Below, piece after piece: positions 1 through 8,014 of a stretch of 12,339 nt of DNA. Made by a program: the position numbers and the translations under genes. The notes beneath the pieces are model-generated. The model had not been told where the DNA came from, searched no databases, and worked only from the letters and a program-made list of their open reading frames with translations. Origin of the DNA: Tardiphaga sp. (GTDB taxonomy: Bacteria; Pseudomonadota; Alphaproteobacteria; Rhizobiales; Xanthobacteraceae); contig JAQGJY010000330.1 of the NCBI GenBank assembly GCA_028290325.1, positions 1 through 12,339 of the forward strand, read 5' to 3'. Numbering within the stretch: the first letter of the stretch is position 1; every line of letters starts with the position of its first letter.

Positions 1-1805
<1,805 letters not shown>

Positions 1806-1809
1806 CGCT

Positions 1810-1815
1810 TCCTCC
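1810..1815 (-). promoter_or_regulatory. Ribosome binding site of acs
   Basis: Minus-strand GGAGGA lies 4 bases before the ATG at 1805. It is the strongest Shine-Dalgarno in the window and decides the start in favour of 1805 over the in-frame ATG at 1817, whose own codon overlaps this site. Confidence 0.75.
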
Positions 1816-1826
1816 ATCCGGCCGCG

Positions 1827-1836
1827 CCGACGTCGG
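1827..1836. repeat. Perfect 10-bp palindrome upstream of acs
   Basis: CCGACGTCGG is a perfect palindrome located 21 to 31 bases before the acs start codon, in the 92-bp gap between acs and the diguanylate cyclase gene. Its position in the likely leader or promoter of acs would suit an operator half-site or a short leader hairpin. In DNA this GC-rich, a 10-bp palindrome can also occur by chance, and no known regulator site is recognised. Confidence 0.3.
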
Positions 1837-1866
1837 GCGACCAACCAAGTTTTGCATCGATTATGC

Positions 1867-1887
1867 GTCGGCGTATGACGCGCCGAC
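1867..1887 (-). terminator. Hairpin just after the diguanylate cyclase gene
   Basis: Arms GTCGGCG (1867-1873) and CGCCGAC (1881-1887) form a perfect 7-bp GC-rich stem with a 7-base loop. It begins 10 bases past the stop codon of the GGDEF gene on the minus strand. No U-tract follows, so it is not a classic intrinsic terminator. It may be a weak terminator or an mRNA 3'-end stabiliser separating this transcript from acs. Only the inverted repeat is directly seen. Confidence 0.35.
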
Positions 1888-1897
1888 AAGCCGTCCG

Positions 1898-3250
1898 CTA
1901 TAGGACTTTTGGCGCCAATCGGCCAGTGAGGCGGGCGCCCTGCAGGATGGACGGCGCATCGACCTCGGCCGGGACCAAGGCGCGTTCGGGCGCGATCGCC
2001 ATGAACACGCGATTGCGGCCGCGGCGCTTGGCCTCGTAGAGCGCGTCATCGGCCCGTTTCGCCACCAGCTCCGAGTCCATACCATCAGCGGCGAAAGCAA
2101 CCCCAAGGCTGATCGTCACCAGGCCCGGCGCGTCTGTCACCGGATCGAGACCGGGATTGGTGAGGGCAAGCCGCTCGACCCCGGATCGAATCCGCTCCGC
2201 GAGCTTCCAGGCGGTTTCCTGCGTCACGTCGGTCAGAACGATCAGGAATTCCTCGCCGCCGTAGCGGCAAACGACATCATTGCCGGAGCGCACCGATGTG
2301 TCGATGCGTCGCGCCACCCGCTTGAGGCATTCGTCGCCTGCGGCATGCCCCGCCGCGTCGTTGAGTTTCTTGAAATGATCGATGTCGACCATGACAAAGG
2401 CGATGGTGGCTTTCGGGATGGCATCGTCGTCCCATATCTTCGCGATATGGTCGGCGGCGGATCGCCGGTTGGCGAGTCCCGTCAGCGGATCGCGCGTCGC
2501 CAGCGTTTCGAGCAAGCGATTGGCGCGGGTCAATTCGACGTTGCGATAGTCGTTGCGCAGCGACATCAGGAAGTTCTTTTTAAACACGATCTCGGCGTAC
2601 TTGCGCGCGGCCACGACCGAGAACAGGCCCATGGCATAGAACAGGCATGAGGCGATGGCCTTATCGACCTCGATGTTGGGATTGAGAAGTTGAAAAGCCA
2701 GATACACGAGCGGACAGCAACACCCCATGGCGAGCGACCATCGGCGTTCGACCCTGAACAAGACGATCCCGATGGTGGCCACGGACAGCGATCCGTTCAG
2801 GTAACGTTCCGAATCGGCCCCGCCGGCACCCAGTCCGACGGTGCCATACGCGACGATGATCCCAATCAGAACCAGCAGGACCGACAGGCCTTCGATTCGG
2901 GGGTGGCGCGGCCGAAGCCAGAGCAGGAACAGGCCGAAGGTGATGACGGGAATGAAGACGCCAATGATCGGCGCGATCAACCAGAGGTCACGTGGGGACA
3001 CGAAGGCGTACATCGCGACGACCACGAAGCTCAGACAGATAATCCAGATCGCCCAAGCCCGCACGACTTTGCTGCGCTGTGGCCACGACCGTTTCAGATA
3101 GAGCCGCAATAACGACCCAGAGATCTCGATGTCGCGTGTGCGCCCGGCCAGCAGACGGTCGGTTTCGGCTTTCAACTCGTTTGGAAGTTCGGTCGCCGCA
3201 TCGGTCAAATCAAAGGCAGGCTGAGTCGTATTGCAACCAGAAAGGCTCAC
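1898..3250 (-). CDS. Membrane-bound diguanylate cyclase (GGDEF domain)
   Basis: Predicted to make cyclic di-GMP from two GTP at the inner membrane, controlling the switch between motile and sessile states. The 450-residue protein has a short cytoplasmic N-terminus, six likely membrane segments (about 64-84, 89-111, 122-142, 153-166, 172-190, 197-215), a short linker and a C-terminal GGDEF domain (about 250-418). The domain opens with DPLTGLANRR, contains the metal-ligand stretch VDIDHFKKLND (288-298) and the active-site GGEEF at 331-335, so catalysis looks intact. The inhibitory RxxD site expected at 322-325 reads SGND, so its arginine is lost; an Arg sits one residue earlier. The membrane part matches no named sensor domain I recognise. 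The start is a GTG at 3250 with a poor Shine-Dalgarno; no in-frame ATG lies upstream before a stop, and a later TTG near 3210 is an alternative. No EAL domain is present. Confidence 0.9.
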   Translation of the reverse strand: MSLSGCNTTQPAFDLTDAATELPNELKAETDRLLAGRTRDIEISGSLLRLYLKRSWPQRSKVVRAWAIWIICLSFVVVAMYAFVSPRDLWLIAPIIGVFIPVITFGLFLLWLRPRHPRIEGLSVLLVLIGIIVAYGTVGLGAGGADSERYLNGSLSVATIGIVLFRVERRWSLAMGCCCPLVYLAFQLLNPNIEVDKAIASCLFYAMGLFSVVAARKYAEIVFKKNFLMSLRNDYRNVELTRANRLLETLATRDPLTGLANRRSAADHIAKIWDDDAIPKATIAFVMVDIDHFKKLNDAAGHAAGDECLKRVARRIDTSVRSGNDVVCRYGGEEFLIVLTDVTQETAWKLAERIRSGVERLALTNPGLDPVTDAPGLVTISLGVAFAADGMDSELVAKRADDALYEAKRRGRNRVFMAIAPERALVPAEVDAPSILQGARLTGRLAPKVL

Positions 3251-3311
3251 TTCTACACCGCGCGCATGTCATTCAGTTGCAGGACGCTACGACGCAATCT
3301 CTAATATTGCA

Positions 3312-3333
3312 TGAGGACTTATGTGAGGACTTA
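3312..3333. repeat. Tandem TGAGGACTTA repeat between divergent genes
   Basis: TGAGGACTTA occurs at 3312-3321 and again at 3324-3333, a 12-bp period close to one helical turn. It sits in an AT-richer island of the 237-bp region between the divergent diguanylate cyclase gene (starting at 3250) and the topoisomerase gene (starting at 3488). Spacing and position would suit a tandem binding site for a regulator of either gene, but I recognise no known motif. The rest of 3251-3487 shows no convincing gene or clear promoter. Confidence 0.4.
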
Positions 3334-3487
3334 AATGGTCGCGGCCATGGTTTTCTCAGACTGCAAGTTGGTGCCTTTGAGACTTCCCGTTCATCGCCGA
3401 GGCCAACGCCCGGAACGAAGCTCGCGAACCGGCATTAGCTGGACGGACCCACGGGCGTGCGGCTCGCGGGTGTGAGGCCGTAACGCC

Positions 3488-4597
3488 ATGATCGATCAGC
3501 AGAATTTCGATATTTCCGAACCGGAGCCGGCGACCGAGGTGGTCACGGTTGAGCCGAAAGCCGCGAAACTCCGCGTCACCTCGGTTGAGACGCTGGCCGA
3601 GGATCTGGGCCTGACGCTGGGCGATCAGCAAAATCTCACGATTACCCGTCGCAAGCGCGGCAAGACCTACAGTTTCGTGCGCGCGAACGGCTCGGTCATC
3701 AAGCATGCCGGGACCATCAAGCGGTTGAACGCGATGGCGATGCCGCCGGCCTATGTCGATGTGCGCTACGCGACCGACCCGACCTCGCATTTGCAGGCGG
3801 TCGGCAAAGATGTCGCGGGCCGGCTGCAATATCGCTATCATGCCGACTGGACCAAGGTGCGCGAGCAGCAGAAGGCGCAGCGTCTGGAGCGGCTGGTCGG
3901 CGCCTTGCCGAAAATTCGTCGCAACGTCTCGCAAATTCTGGCGGGCGATGAGCCCACGCGCGATTTCGCGCTCGCCGCCGTGATCGAGGTGATCGCACGC
4001 ACCGCGATCCGTCCTGGCAGCGAGTCCTACGCGCGACTGAACGGCAGCCGGGGTGCGACGACATTGCTCAAATCAAACGTCTCGATCACCGACGATTGCG
4101 TCGCGCTGTCGTTCCGGGCCAAAGGCGGCAAAGCCGTTCGCAAGGAATGTGACGCGTCCAAACTTGTGCGCGCGATCGAAATTTTGAAGAAGCTGCCCGG
4201 CAAGCGCCTGTTTCAATACAAAGACGACGGCGGCACGATCCGCAATGTGAGCACGTCGCAGGTCAACAGTTTCCTGCGCGAGATCGCGGGAATTTCAATT
4301 TCGCTGAAGGATTTTCGCACGTTGATGGCGTCGGCCGTCGTGCTGGAATCCTTGTCCCGGATATCGCCGGCCACCAGCGCCAAGGGCCGCCGGAAACAGG
4401 TTCTGGAAGCGGTGCGGGAGGCGGCGGACGAATTGTCCAACACGCCGGCGATCTGCCGCAAGAGCTATGTTCACGATACCATCGTCACGGCATTTGAGGA
4501 TGGAATTTTGGAGCGCTTCGCGTCGGCGATGAACGGCTGCCGTTCGCAGGGCAAGCGCGAAAAGTTGTTGGCGCAAGTGGTCGCGGCGGCAACCTGA
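3488..4597 (+). CDS. DNA topoisomerase IB (poxvirus-like bacterial type)
   Basis: Relaxes supercoils by cutting one strand through a 3'-phosphotyrosyl intermediate, without ATP or added metal. The 369-residue protein has an acidic N-terminal extension (about 1-35), an N-terminal DNA-clamp domain (about 36-125) and a catalytic domain. The catalytic residues can be placed as Arg175 (IRPGSESYA), Lys212 (FRAKGGK), Arg277 (KDFRT), Asn318 (SNTPAICRKSY) and Tyr327. Their spacing (37, 65, 41, 9) equals that of the Deinococcus enzyme as I recall its residue numbers, so the active site looks complete. KDFRT is followed by Leu where many homologues have Trp, and the usual HP after the tyrosine reads HD. 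The start at 3488 has GAGG about 11 bases upstream. The stop lies 3 bp from that of the convergent methyltransferase gene. Chromosomal copies of this enzyme are common in Rhizobiales; its cellular role is not well defined. Confidence 0.93.
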   Translation: MIDQQNFDISEPEPATEVVTVEPKAAKLRVTSVETLAEDLGLTLGDQQNLTITRRKRGKTYSFVRANGSVIKHAGTIKRLNAMAMPPAYVDVRYATDPTSHLQAVGKDVAGRLQYRYHADWTKVREQQKAQRLERLVGALPKIRRNVSQILAGDEPTRDFALAAVIEVIARTAIRPGSESYARLNGSRGATTLLKSNVSITDDCVALSFRAKGGKAVRKECDASKLVRAIEILKKLPGKRLFQYKDDGGTIRNVSTSQVNSFLREIAGISISLKDFRTLMASAVVLESLSRISPATSAKGRRKQVLEAVREAADELSNTPAICRKSYVHDTIVTAFEDGILERFASAMNGCRSQGKREKLLAQVVAAAT

Positions 4598-4600
4598 TCG

Positions 4601-5278
4601 TCAGGCGAGCGTCCATACCGACGTGCGCCGAATCTCCATGTCTTCCAACTCGCGCGTGACCGGCACCTGATAGATCGCGAGTTCTCGCAGTCTGTCTTTC
4701 GGCAGAAAGGATCGTCCGGGATCACCGATCAAAATCAGCGTGCCGCGCGCGCGTCGCCGCGTGAGAAATGCCAAAGCCAAAGCAGCAGTGTCGCGTTCGT
4801 AAAAGATATCGCCCGCCAGCACGATATCGACAGGCAAGTGATCGATGGCGTCCGCCAACAGATTTCGGTGGCAAGACTCCAAAGTCACATTATTGCTTTG
4901 CGCGTTGAGGACACACGCCGCACGCGCAAAGGCGTCGATATCGGCAGCGATGACGCGGGCCGCGCCGGCCTTGCAGGCCGCGATGCCGACAAGTCCGGAG
5001 CCCGAGGCGAGGTCGAGGACGGTTTTGCCGCGCACGATATCCGGATGATCAAGGACGTAGCGCGCAAGCGCTTGGCCGCCGGCCCATGCAAACGCCCAGA
5101 ACGGCGGCGGCAAACCCGCCTCACCGAGTTCGTCTTCCGTTTTGGTCCAGAGCGGCACGGTTTCGTCGGCCAGATACAGCACGATCTCCGGCACGAGCGG
5201 CACCGGCTGCAACACCGTGTTGGCGCGGATGAAGGCCGCGGCGTCGGCGATGAGCGGCGAGCCGGGCGGCGGGCTCAC
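4601..5278 (-). CDS. Class I methyltransferase, ETF-beta lysine methyltransferase type
   Basis: Resembles the alphaproteobacterial METTL20-like enzymes that trimethylate lysines in the beta subunit of electron transfer flavoprotein and lower its electron transfer. With the start used here it is 225 residues: N-terminal helical part with FIRANTVLQPV, then LPPPFWAFAWAGGQALARYVLD (57-78), SAM-binding motif I VLDLASGSGLVGIA (87-100), the acidic AADID (111-115) and the GDIFYE motif (156-161) typical of this subgroup. I chose the GTG at 5278 because its GTGA overlaps the TGA of the EVE gene by 4 bp, implying translational coupling. An in-frame ATG at 5308 would add ten residues but has no Shine-Dalgarno and overlaps the EVE gene by 34 bp. 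It is the last gene of the tsaD-gpsA-EVE operon. Older annotations call relatives PrmA-like or nicotinamide N-methyltransferase-like. The fold is certain, the substrate inferred. Confidence 0.85.
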   Translation of the reverse strand: MSPPPGSPLIADAAAFIRANTVLQPVPLVPEIVLYLADETVPLWTKTEDELGEAGLPPPFWAFAWAGGQALARYVLDHPDIVRGKTVLDLASGSGLVGIAACKAGAARVIAADIDAFARAACVLNAQSNNVTLESCHRNLLADAIDHLPVDIVLAGDIFYERDTAALALAFLTRRRARGTLILIGDPGRSFLPKDRLRELAIYQVPVTRELEDMEIRRTSVWTLA

Positions 5279-5688
5279 ACGCCGCCCATGTCGCAGATGA
5301 TCGTCCATTCGGCGGCGGTCACCGGCTGGACCGACAATCGCGACTGCTTCAGCAGCGCCATCTCGGCCAGACGTTTATCCTTTTTCACCGCGAGCAGCGT
5401 GACGGGCGTCTTCAAGCGCTTGAACGCCGCGACATCGACGCAGACGAACTTGCCGGTCTCGTCGCTCGCATCGGGGTAATGCTCGCGCACGACCTTGACG
5501 ATGCCGACGATCTCCTTGCCCTCGTTCGAATGGTAGAAGAACGCCTGCTCGCCCGTCTTCATTTTCATCAGGTTGAGCTTGGCGGTGTGGTTGCGAACGC
5601 CGGTCCAGGCCTCGCCCTTCGCGCCTTTGGCGACCTGCTGATCCCACGACCAGACCGACGGCTCAGATTTCACCAGCCAATAGGCCAT
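5275..5688 (-). CDS. EVE domain protein (THYN1/YTH-like fold)
   Basis: A 137-residue single-domain protein of the EVE family, whose PUA-like fold is related to YTH and is thought to bind modified bases in DNA or RNA through an aromatic pocket. Family marks are the N-terminal YWLVKSEPSVWSWD, the WTGVRNHTAKLNLMKMKTGE region with FFYHSNEGKEIVGIVKV, and the C-terminal SVQPVTAAEWTIIC. Length is normal for a stand-alone EVE protein, and no second domain is fused. The ATG at 5688 lies 4 bp after the gpsA stop, with GGAGG (5698-5702) inside the end of gpsA at 9-base spacing. Its stop overlaps the start of the methyltransferase gene by 4 bp. Position beside tsaD is housekeeping context in Rhizobiales rather than a defence island, so a role tied to RNA modification or general physiology is at least as likely as defence. 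Its ligand cannot be read from sequence. Confidence 0.92.
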   Translation of the reverse strand: MAYWLVKSEPSVWSWDQQVAKGAKGEAWTGVRNHTAKLNLMKMKTGEQAFFYHSNEGKEIVGIVKVVREHYPDASDETGKFVCVDVAAFKRLKTPVTLLAVKKDKRLAEMALLKQSRLSVQPVTAAEWTIICDMGGV

Positions 5689-5692
5689 CGCT

Positions 5693-6670
5693 CTATCCCT
5701 CCGACCGAAACGGTCGCGTCAACAAGGCGTCGATGGCCTGATCGATCGTCGCGCTGCCGTCAAGAATGGCGGCGACCGCCGCGGCGACCGGCATCTCGAC
5801 ATGCTTTTCGCGCGCCAGTTCGACCAGCGCGGGCGCCGTGAACGCGCCCTCGGCCAGTCGCGAGGGTGGCGGATCATTGCGTGCCAGGGCGACGCCCAAT
5901 GCGAAATTGCGTGATTGCGGCGACGAGCAACTCAACGTCAGATCGCCCAGCCCCGACAGCCCGGCGATGGTCTCGGCGCGCGCGCCGCAGGCGAGGCCAA
6001 GCCGCATCAATTCGGAAAAGCCCCGCGTCGTCAGCGCCGCCAGCGCCGACGCCCCGAGCTTGCGGCCGACGACGATGCCGGCGGCGATCGCCAGCACGTT
6101 CTTCGCCGCGCCGCCGATCTCGACGCCGCGCACATCGGTCGAATGATAGGGCCGGAATGTCGCCGATCCCAGCGCGTGGACGAGGTCGATGGCGATGGCC
6201 TCGTCGGCGCAGGCCAACGTCACCGCGGTGGGCAACCCGCGCGCGACATCCTCCGCGAAATTCGGTCCGGACAGAATTGCCGGAATAACATCCGGCGCGG
6301 TCTGCGCGATGATTTCCGTCATGAAGCAATGCGTGCCGCGCTCGATGCCCTTGGCGCAGGCGACGACCGGGGTTGCGGTCCGCAGGTGCGGGACCAGTCC
6401 CGCCAGCGCCTCGCGCAGATGCTGCGACGGCACCGCGAGCAGGACGATATCCGCGCCGGCGACCACTGACGCATCGCCCACGATCGTGACCGCCGCGTCG
6501 ATGGCGATACCGGGCAGGCGCGGACTGTCGCGCGTCGCCTGCATCAATTCGGCGGCGGCCGGTGTGCGCGCGCACAGCGCGACATCGCGGCCGGCGCGCG
6601 CGGCGACATCAGCCAATGCCGTGCCGTAGGCGCCCGCGCCGATCACCGCGACGGTCTGCATACCAGCCAT
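5693..6670 (-). CDS. gpsA: NAD(P)-dependent glycerol-3-phosphate dehydrogenase
   Basis: Reduces dihydroxyacetone phosphate to sn-glycerol-3-phosphate in the cytoplasm, the backbone for phospholipid synthesis. The 325-residue protein has a Rossmann nucleotide-binding motif VAVIGAGAYGTALA (7-20), the AVPSQHLRE loop (79-87), CAKGIE with Lys107, SGPNFAEDVARGLPTA (134-149), catalytic Lys190 in GGAAKNVLAIAAG, and GLGDLTLSCSS with SRN downstream (240-255). Length and motif order are typical. The start at 6670 overlaps the tsaD stop by one base (TGATG), implying coupled translation; an in-frame ATG at 6661 giving MQTVAVIGAG is an equally reasonable start. The open frame continues upstream as far as 7027, but that part lies antisense-free within tsaD on another frame and has no family similarity. 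The EVE gene follows after 4 bp. Identification is secure. Confidence 0.96.
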   Translation of the reverse strand: MAGMQTVAVIGAGAYGTALADVAARAGRDVALCARTPAAAELMQATRDSPRLPGIAIDAAVTIVGDASVVAGADIVLLAVPSQHLREALAGLVPHLRTATPVVACAKGIERGTHCFMTEIIAQTAPDVIPAILSGPNFAEDVARGLPTAVTLACADEAIAIDLVHALGSATFRPYHSTDVRGVEIGGAAKNVLAIAAGIVVGRKLGASALAALTTRGFSELMRLGLACGARAETIAGLSGLGDLTLSCSSPQSRNFALGVALARNDPPPSRLAEGAFTAPALVELAREKHVEMPVAAAVAAILDGSATIDQAIDALLTRPFRSEG

Positions 6671-7755
6671 CAGTAGGCGGCTCGCGTCTTGGCGAAGCCG
6701 GCGGGCGCGATCGCGTCGGCGTCGAGCGACCAGCGCGCGCGCGGCGCGGCATCCATATCGTCGAGCAGACCGAGCGCCAGGCGTTCCGCGCCGGCCCATG
6801 CGATCATCGCGCCATTGTCGGTACACAGCGCGGGCGGTGGCACGATCAGTTCGATCCGGGCCTTGCCGGCGACATCCTGCAATGCGCGGCGGATCGCCTG
6901 GTTGGAGGCGACGCCGCCCGCCGCGACCAAAGCCGTCGGCATGCCGAAGCGCTCCTGAAAAATCTTCAGGCCGACGCCGAGACGATCCGCGATCGAGTCC
7001 AGCACGGCGGCCTGAAAGCTCGCGCAAAGATCGGTGATGTCCTGCTCGCGCAGCGGCGTCAGGCGGCTGGCTTCGTTACGCACGGCCGTCTTCAGTCCCG
7101 ACAATGAAAAATTGGCGTCGGGCCGGCCGAGCATCGGGCGCGGGAACGCGAATCGCGTGGCGTTGCCGGCGGCGGCGGCGCGCTCGACCTGCGGTCCGCC
7201 GGGATAGGGCAGGCCGAGCATTTTCGCGATCTTGTCGAACGCCTCGCCCATGGCGTCATCGACCGTGGTGCCGAGTCGGACGTATTCACCGACGCCGCGC
7301 ACCGCGACGATCTGGGTATGGCCGCCGGAGGCCAGAAACAGGCAGTAGGGAAACGCGATGCCGTTGGTCAAACGCGGTGTCAGCGCGTGGGCTTCGAGAT
7401 GGTTGACCGCGATCAAAGGCGTGTCGTGGACCAGCGCGATCGCCTTGGCGGTGGTCAGGCCGACGATGACGCCGCCAATCAGTCCGGGGCCGGCCGCCGC
7501 GGCGACGCCTGACAGCTGACGGAATTCGACGTTTGCCTCCCGCATCGCGCGGGCGACAATGCCGTCGAGCAGATCGACATGCGCGCGCGCGGCGATTTCC
7601 GGCACCACGCCGCCATAGGGCGCATGCGCCTCGGTCTGCGAATGGACGATATTGGACAGGATACGGGCTTGAAAATGCCCAGCGCCGTCGGTGCCGCGCT
7701 CGATCACGGCCGCGGCGGTCTCGTCGCAGGTGGTCTCGATACCCAGCACGAGCAT
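6670..7755 (-). CDS. tsaD: tRNA N6-threonylcarbamoyladenosine transferase TsaD
   Basis: Transfers the threonylcarbamoyl group from TC-AMP to A37 of tRNAs reading ANN codons, working with TsaB and TsaE (not in this window). From the ATG at 7755 it has 361 residues. Marks of the Kae1/TsaD family are LGIETTCDETAAAV (4-17), the metal-binding NHLEAH with His119 and His123, SGGHTQ (143-148), GLPYPGGP (181-188), LVAAGGVASNQAIRRAL (276-292) and CTDNGAMIAW (311-320). I chose 7755 because MLVLGIETTCDET fits the family N-terminus and AGGA lies 7 bases upstream. A TTG at 7773 with AAGGA upstream would add six residues and cannot be excluded. It heads the operon with gpsA and is divergent from hemD, an arrangement common in Rhizobiales, where hemC usually faces it. 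Older name gcp or ygjD. Confidence 0.96.
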   Translation of the reverse strand: MLVLGIETTCDETAAAVIERGTDGAGHFQARILSNIVHSQTEAHAPYGGVVPEIAARAHVDLLDGIVARAMREANVEFRQLSGVAAAAGPGLIGGVIVGLTTAKAIALVHDTPLIAVNHLEAHALTPRLTNGIAFPYCLFLASGGHTQIVAVRGVGEYVRLGTTVDDAMGEAFDKIAKMLGLPYPGGPQVERAAAAGNATRFAFPRPMLGRPDANFSLSGLKTAVRNEASRLTPLREQDITDLCASFQAAVLDSIADRLGVGLKIFQERFGMPTALVAAGGVASNQAIRRALQDVAGKARIELIVPPPALCTDNGAMIAWAGAERLALGLLDDMDAAPRARWSLDADAIAPAGFAKTRAAY

Positions 7756-8014
7756 CGGCAGATCCTGATCCAATGTCTGTCCTTGCCTGCTTGCGGAAAC
7801 GGCGTTTGCGTTCGCGGAGTTAGCATTGCGCGCAGTTCGAGTGCAACTTGGCGCTCAATATAGAATTCAAGCGTCTGAGCGAGTCATGGCCGGGCTTGTC
7901 CCGGCGATCCACCTCTGTTTGTGTCAGGCGCCGATGAGACGCGGACATCCGGGACCGCGCGCATGGCGACGCTCGCGCGCTATGGCACGACGAACTCGAG
8001 AGGATTCGACCTGA
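7756..8014. other. Divergent tsaD/hemD intergenic region lacking hemC
   Basis: This 259-bp gap must hold promoters for both directions but no gene is visible in it. On the plus strand a weak sigma70-like candidate is TTCGAG (7836-7841), 17 bases, TATAGA (7859-7864), in an AT-richer patch. It would place the repeat hairpin at 7880-7975 in the hemD leader. On the minus strand TTGCAC with a 16-18 base spacer to a TAA-containing hexamer is a weak candidate for tsaD. In related genomes hemC starts here; I see no hemC fragment in any frame. A short plus-strand frame ending at 8014 is only repeat translation. Confidence 0.45.
7880..7975. repeat. Degenerate long-hairpin intergenic repeat (MAGLVPAIH type)
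   Basis: The left arm (about 7880-7912) carries GGCCGGGCTTGTCCCGGC, itself a 6-bp stem (7889-7894 with 7900-7905) around a 5-base loop, followed by GATCCAC. The right arm (about 7941-7975) reads GCGGACATCCGGGACC and then GCATGGCGAC, a degenerate reverse complement of the left arm. Together they would fold into a long imperfect hairpin with a loop of about 28 bases. From memory, this is a member of the short interspersed repeats scattered between genes of Bradyrhizobium-like genomes, whose plus-frame translation gives MAGLVPAIH, exactly as here. Mismatches in the right arm suggest an old copy. It lies in the leader of hemD and may affect mRNA folding or end processing. Confidence 0.7.

Noticed and set aside
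3233..3250. LSGC near the N-terminus of the diguanylate cyclase as a lipoprotein lipobox
   Set aside because: No preceding hydrophobic signal segment; the motif begins at residue 3, so lipoprotein export is not supported.
6671..7027. N-terminal extension of gpsA up to 7027
   Set aside because: It lies inside tsaD in another frame, and the Rossmann motif begins right after the ATG at 6670 or 6661.
7826..8014. Short plus-strand frame ending next to the hemD start, containing MAGLVPAIH
   Set aside because: It is translation of the interspersed hairpin repeat and shows no similarity to the C-terminus of HemC.
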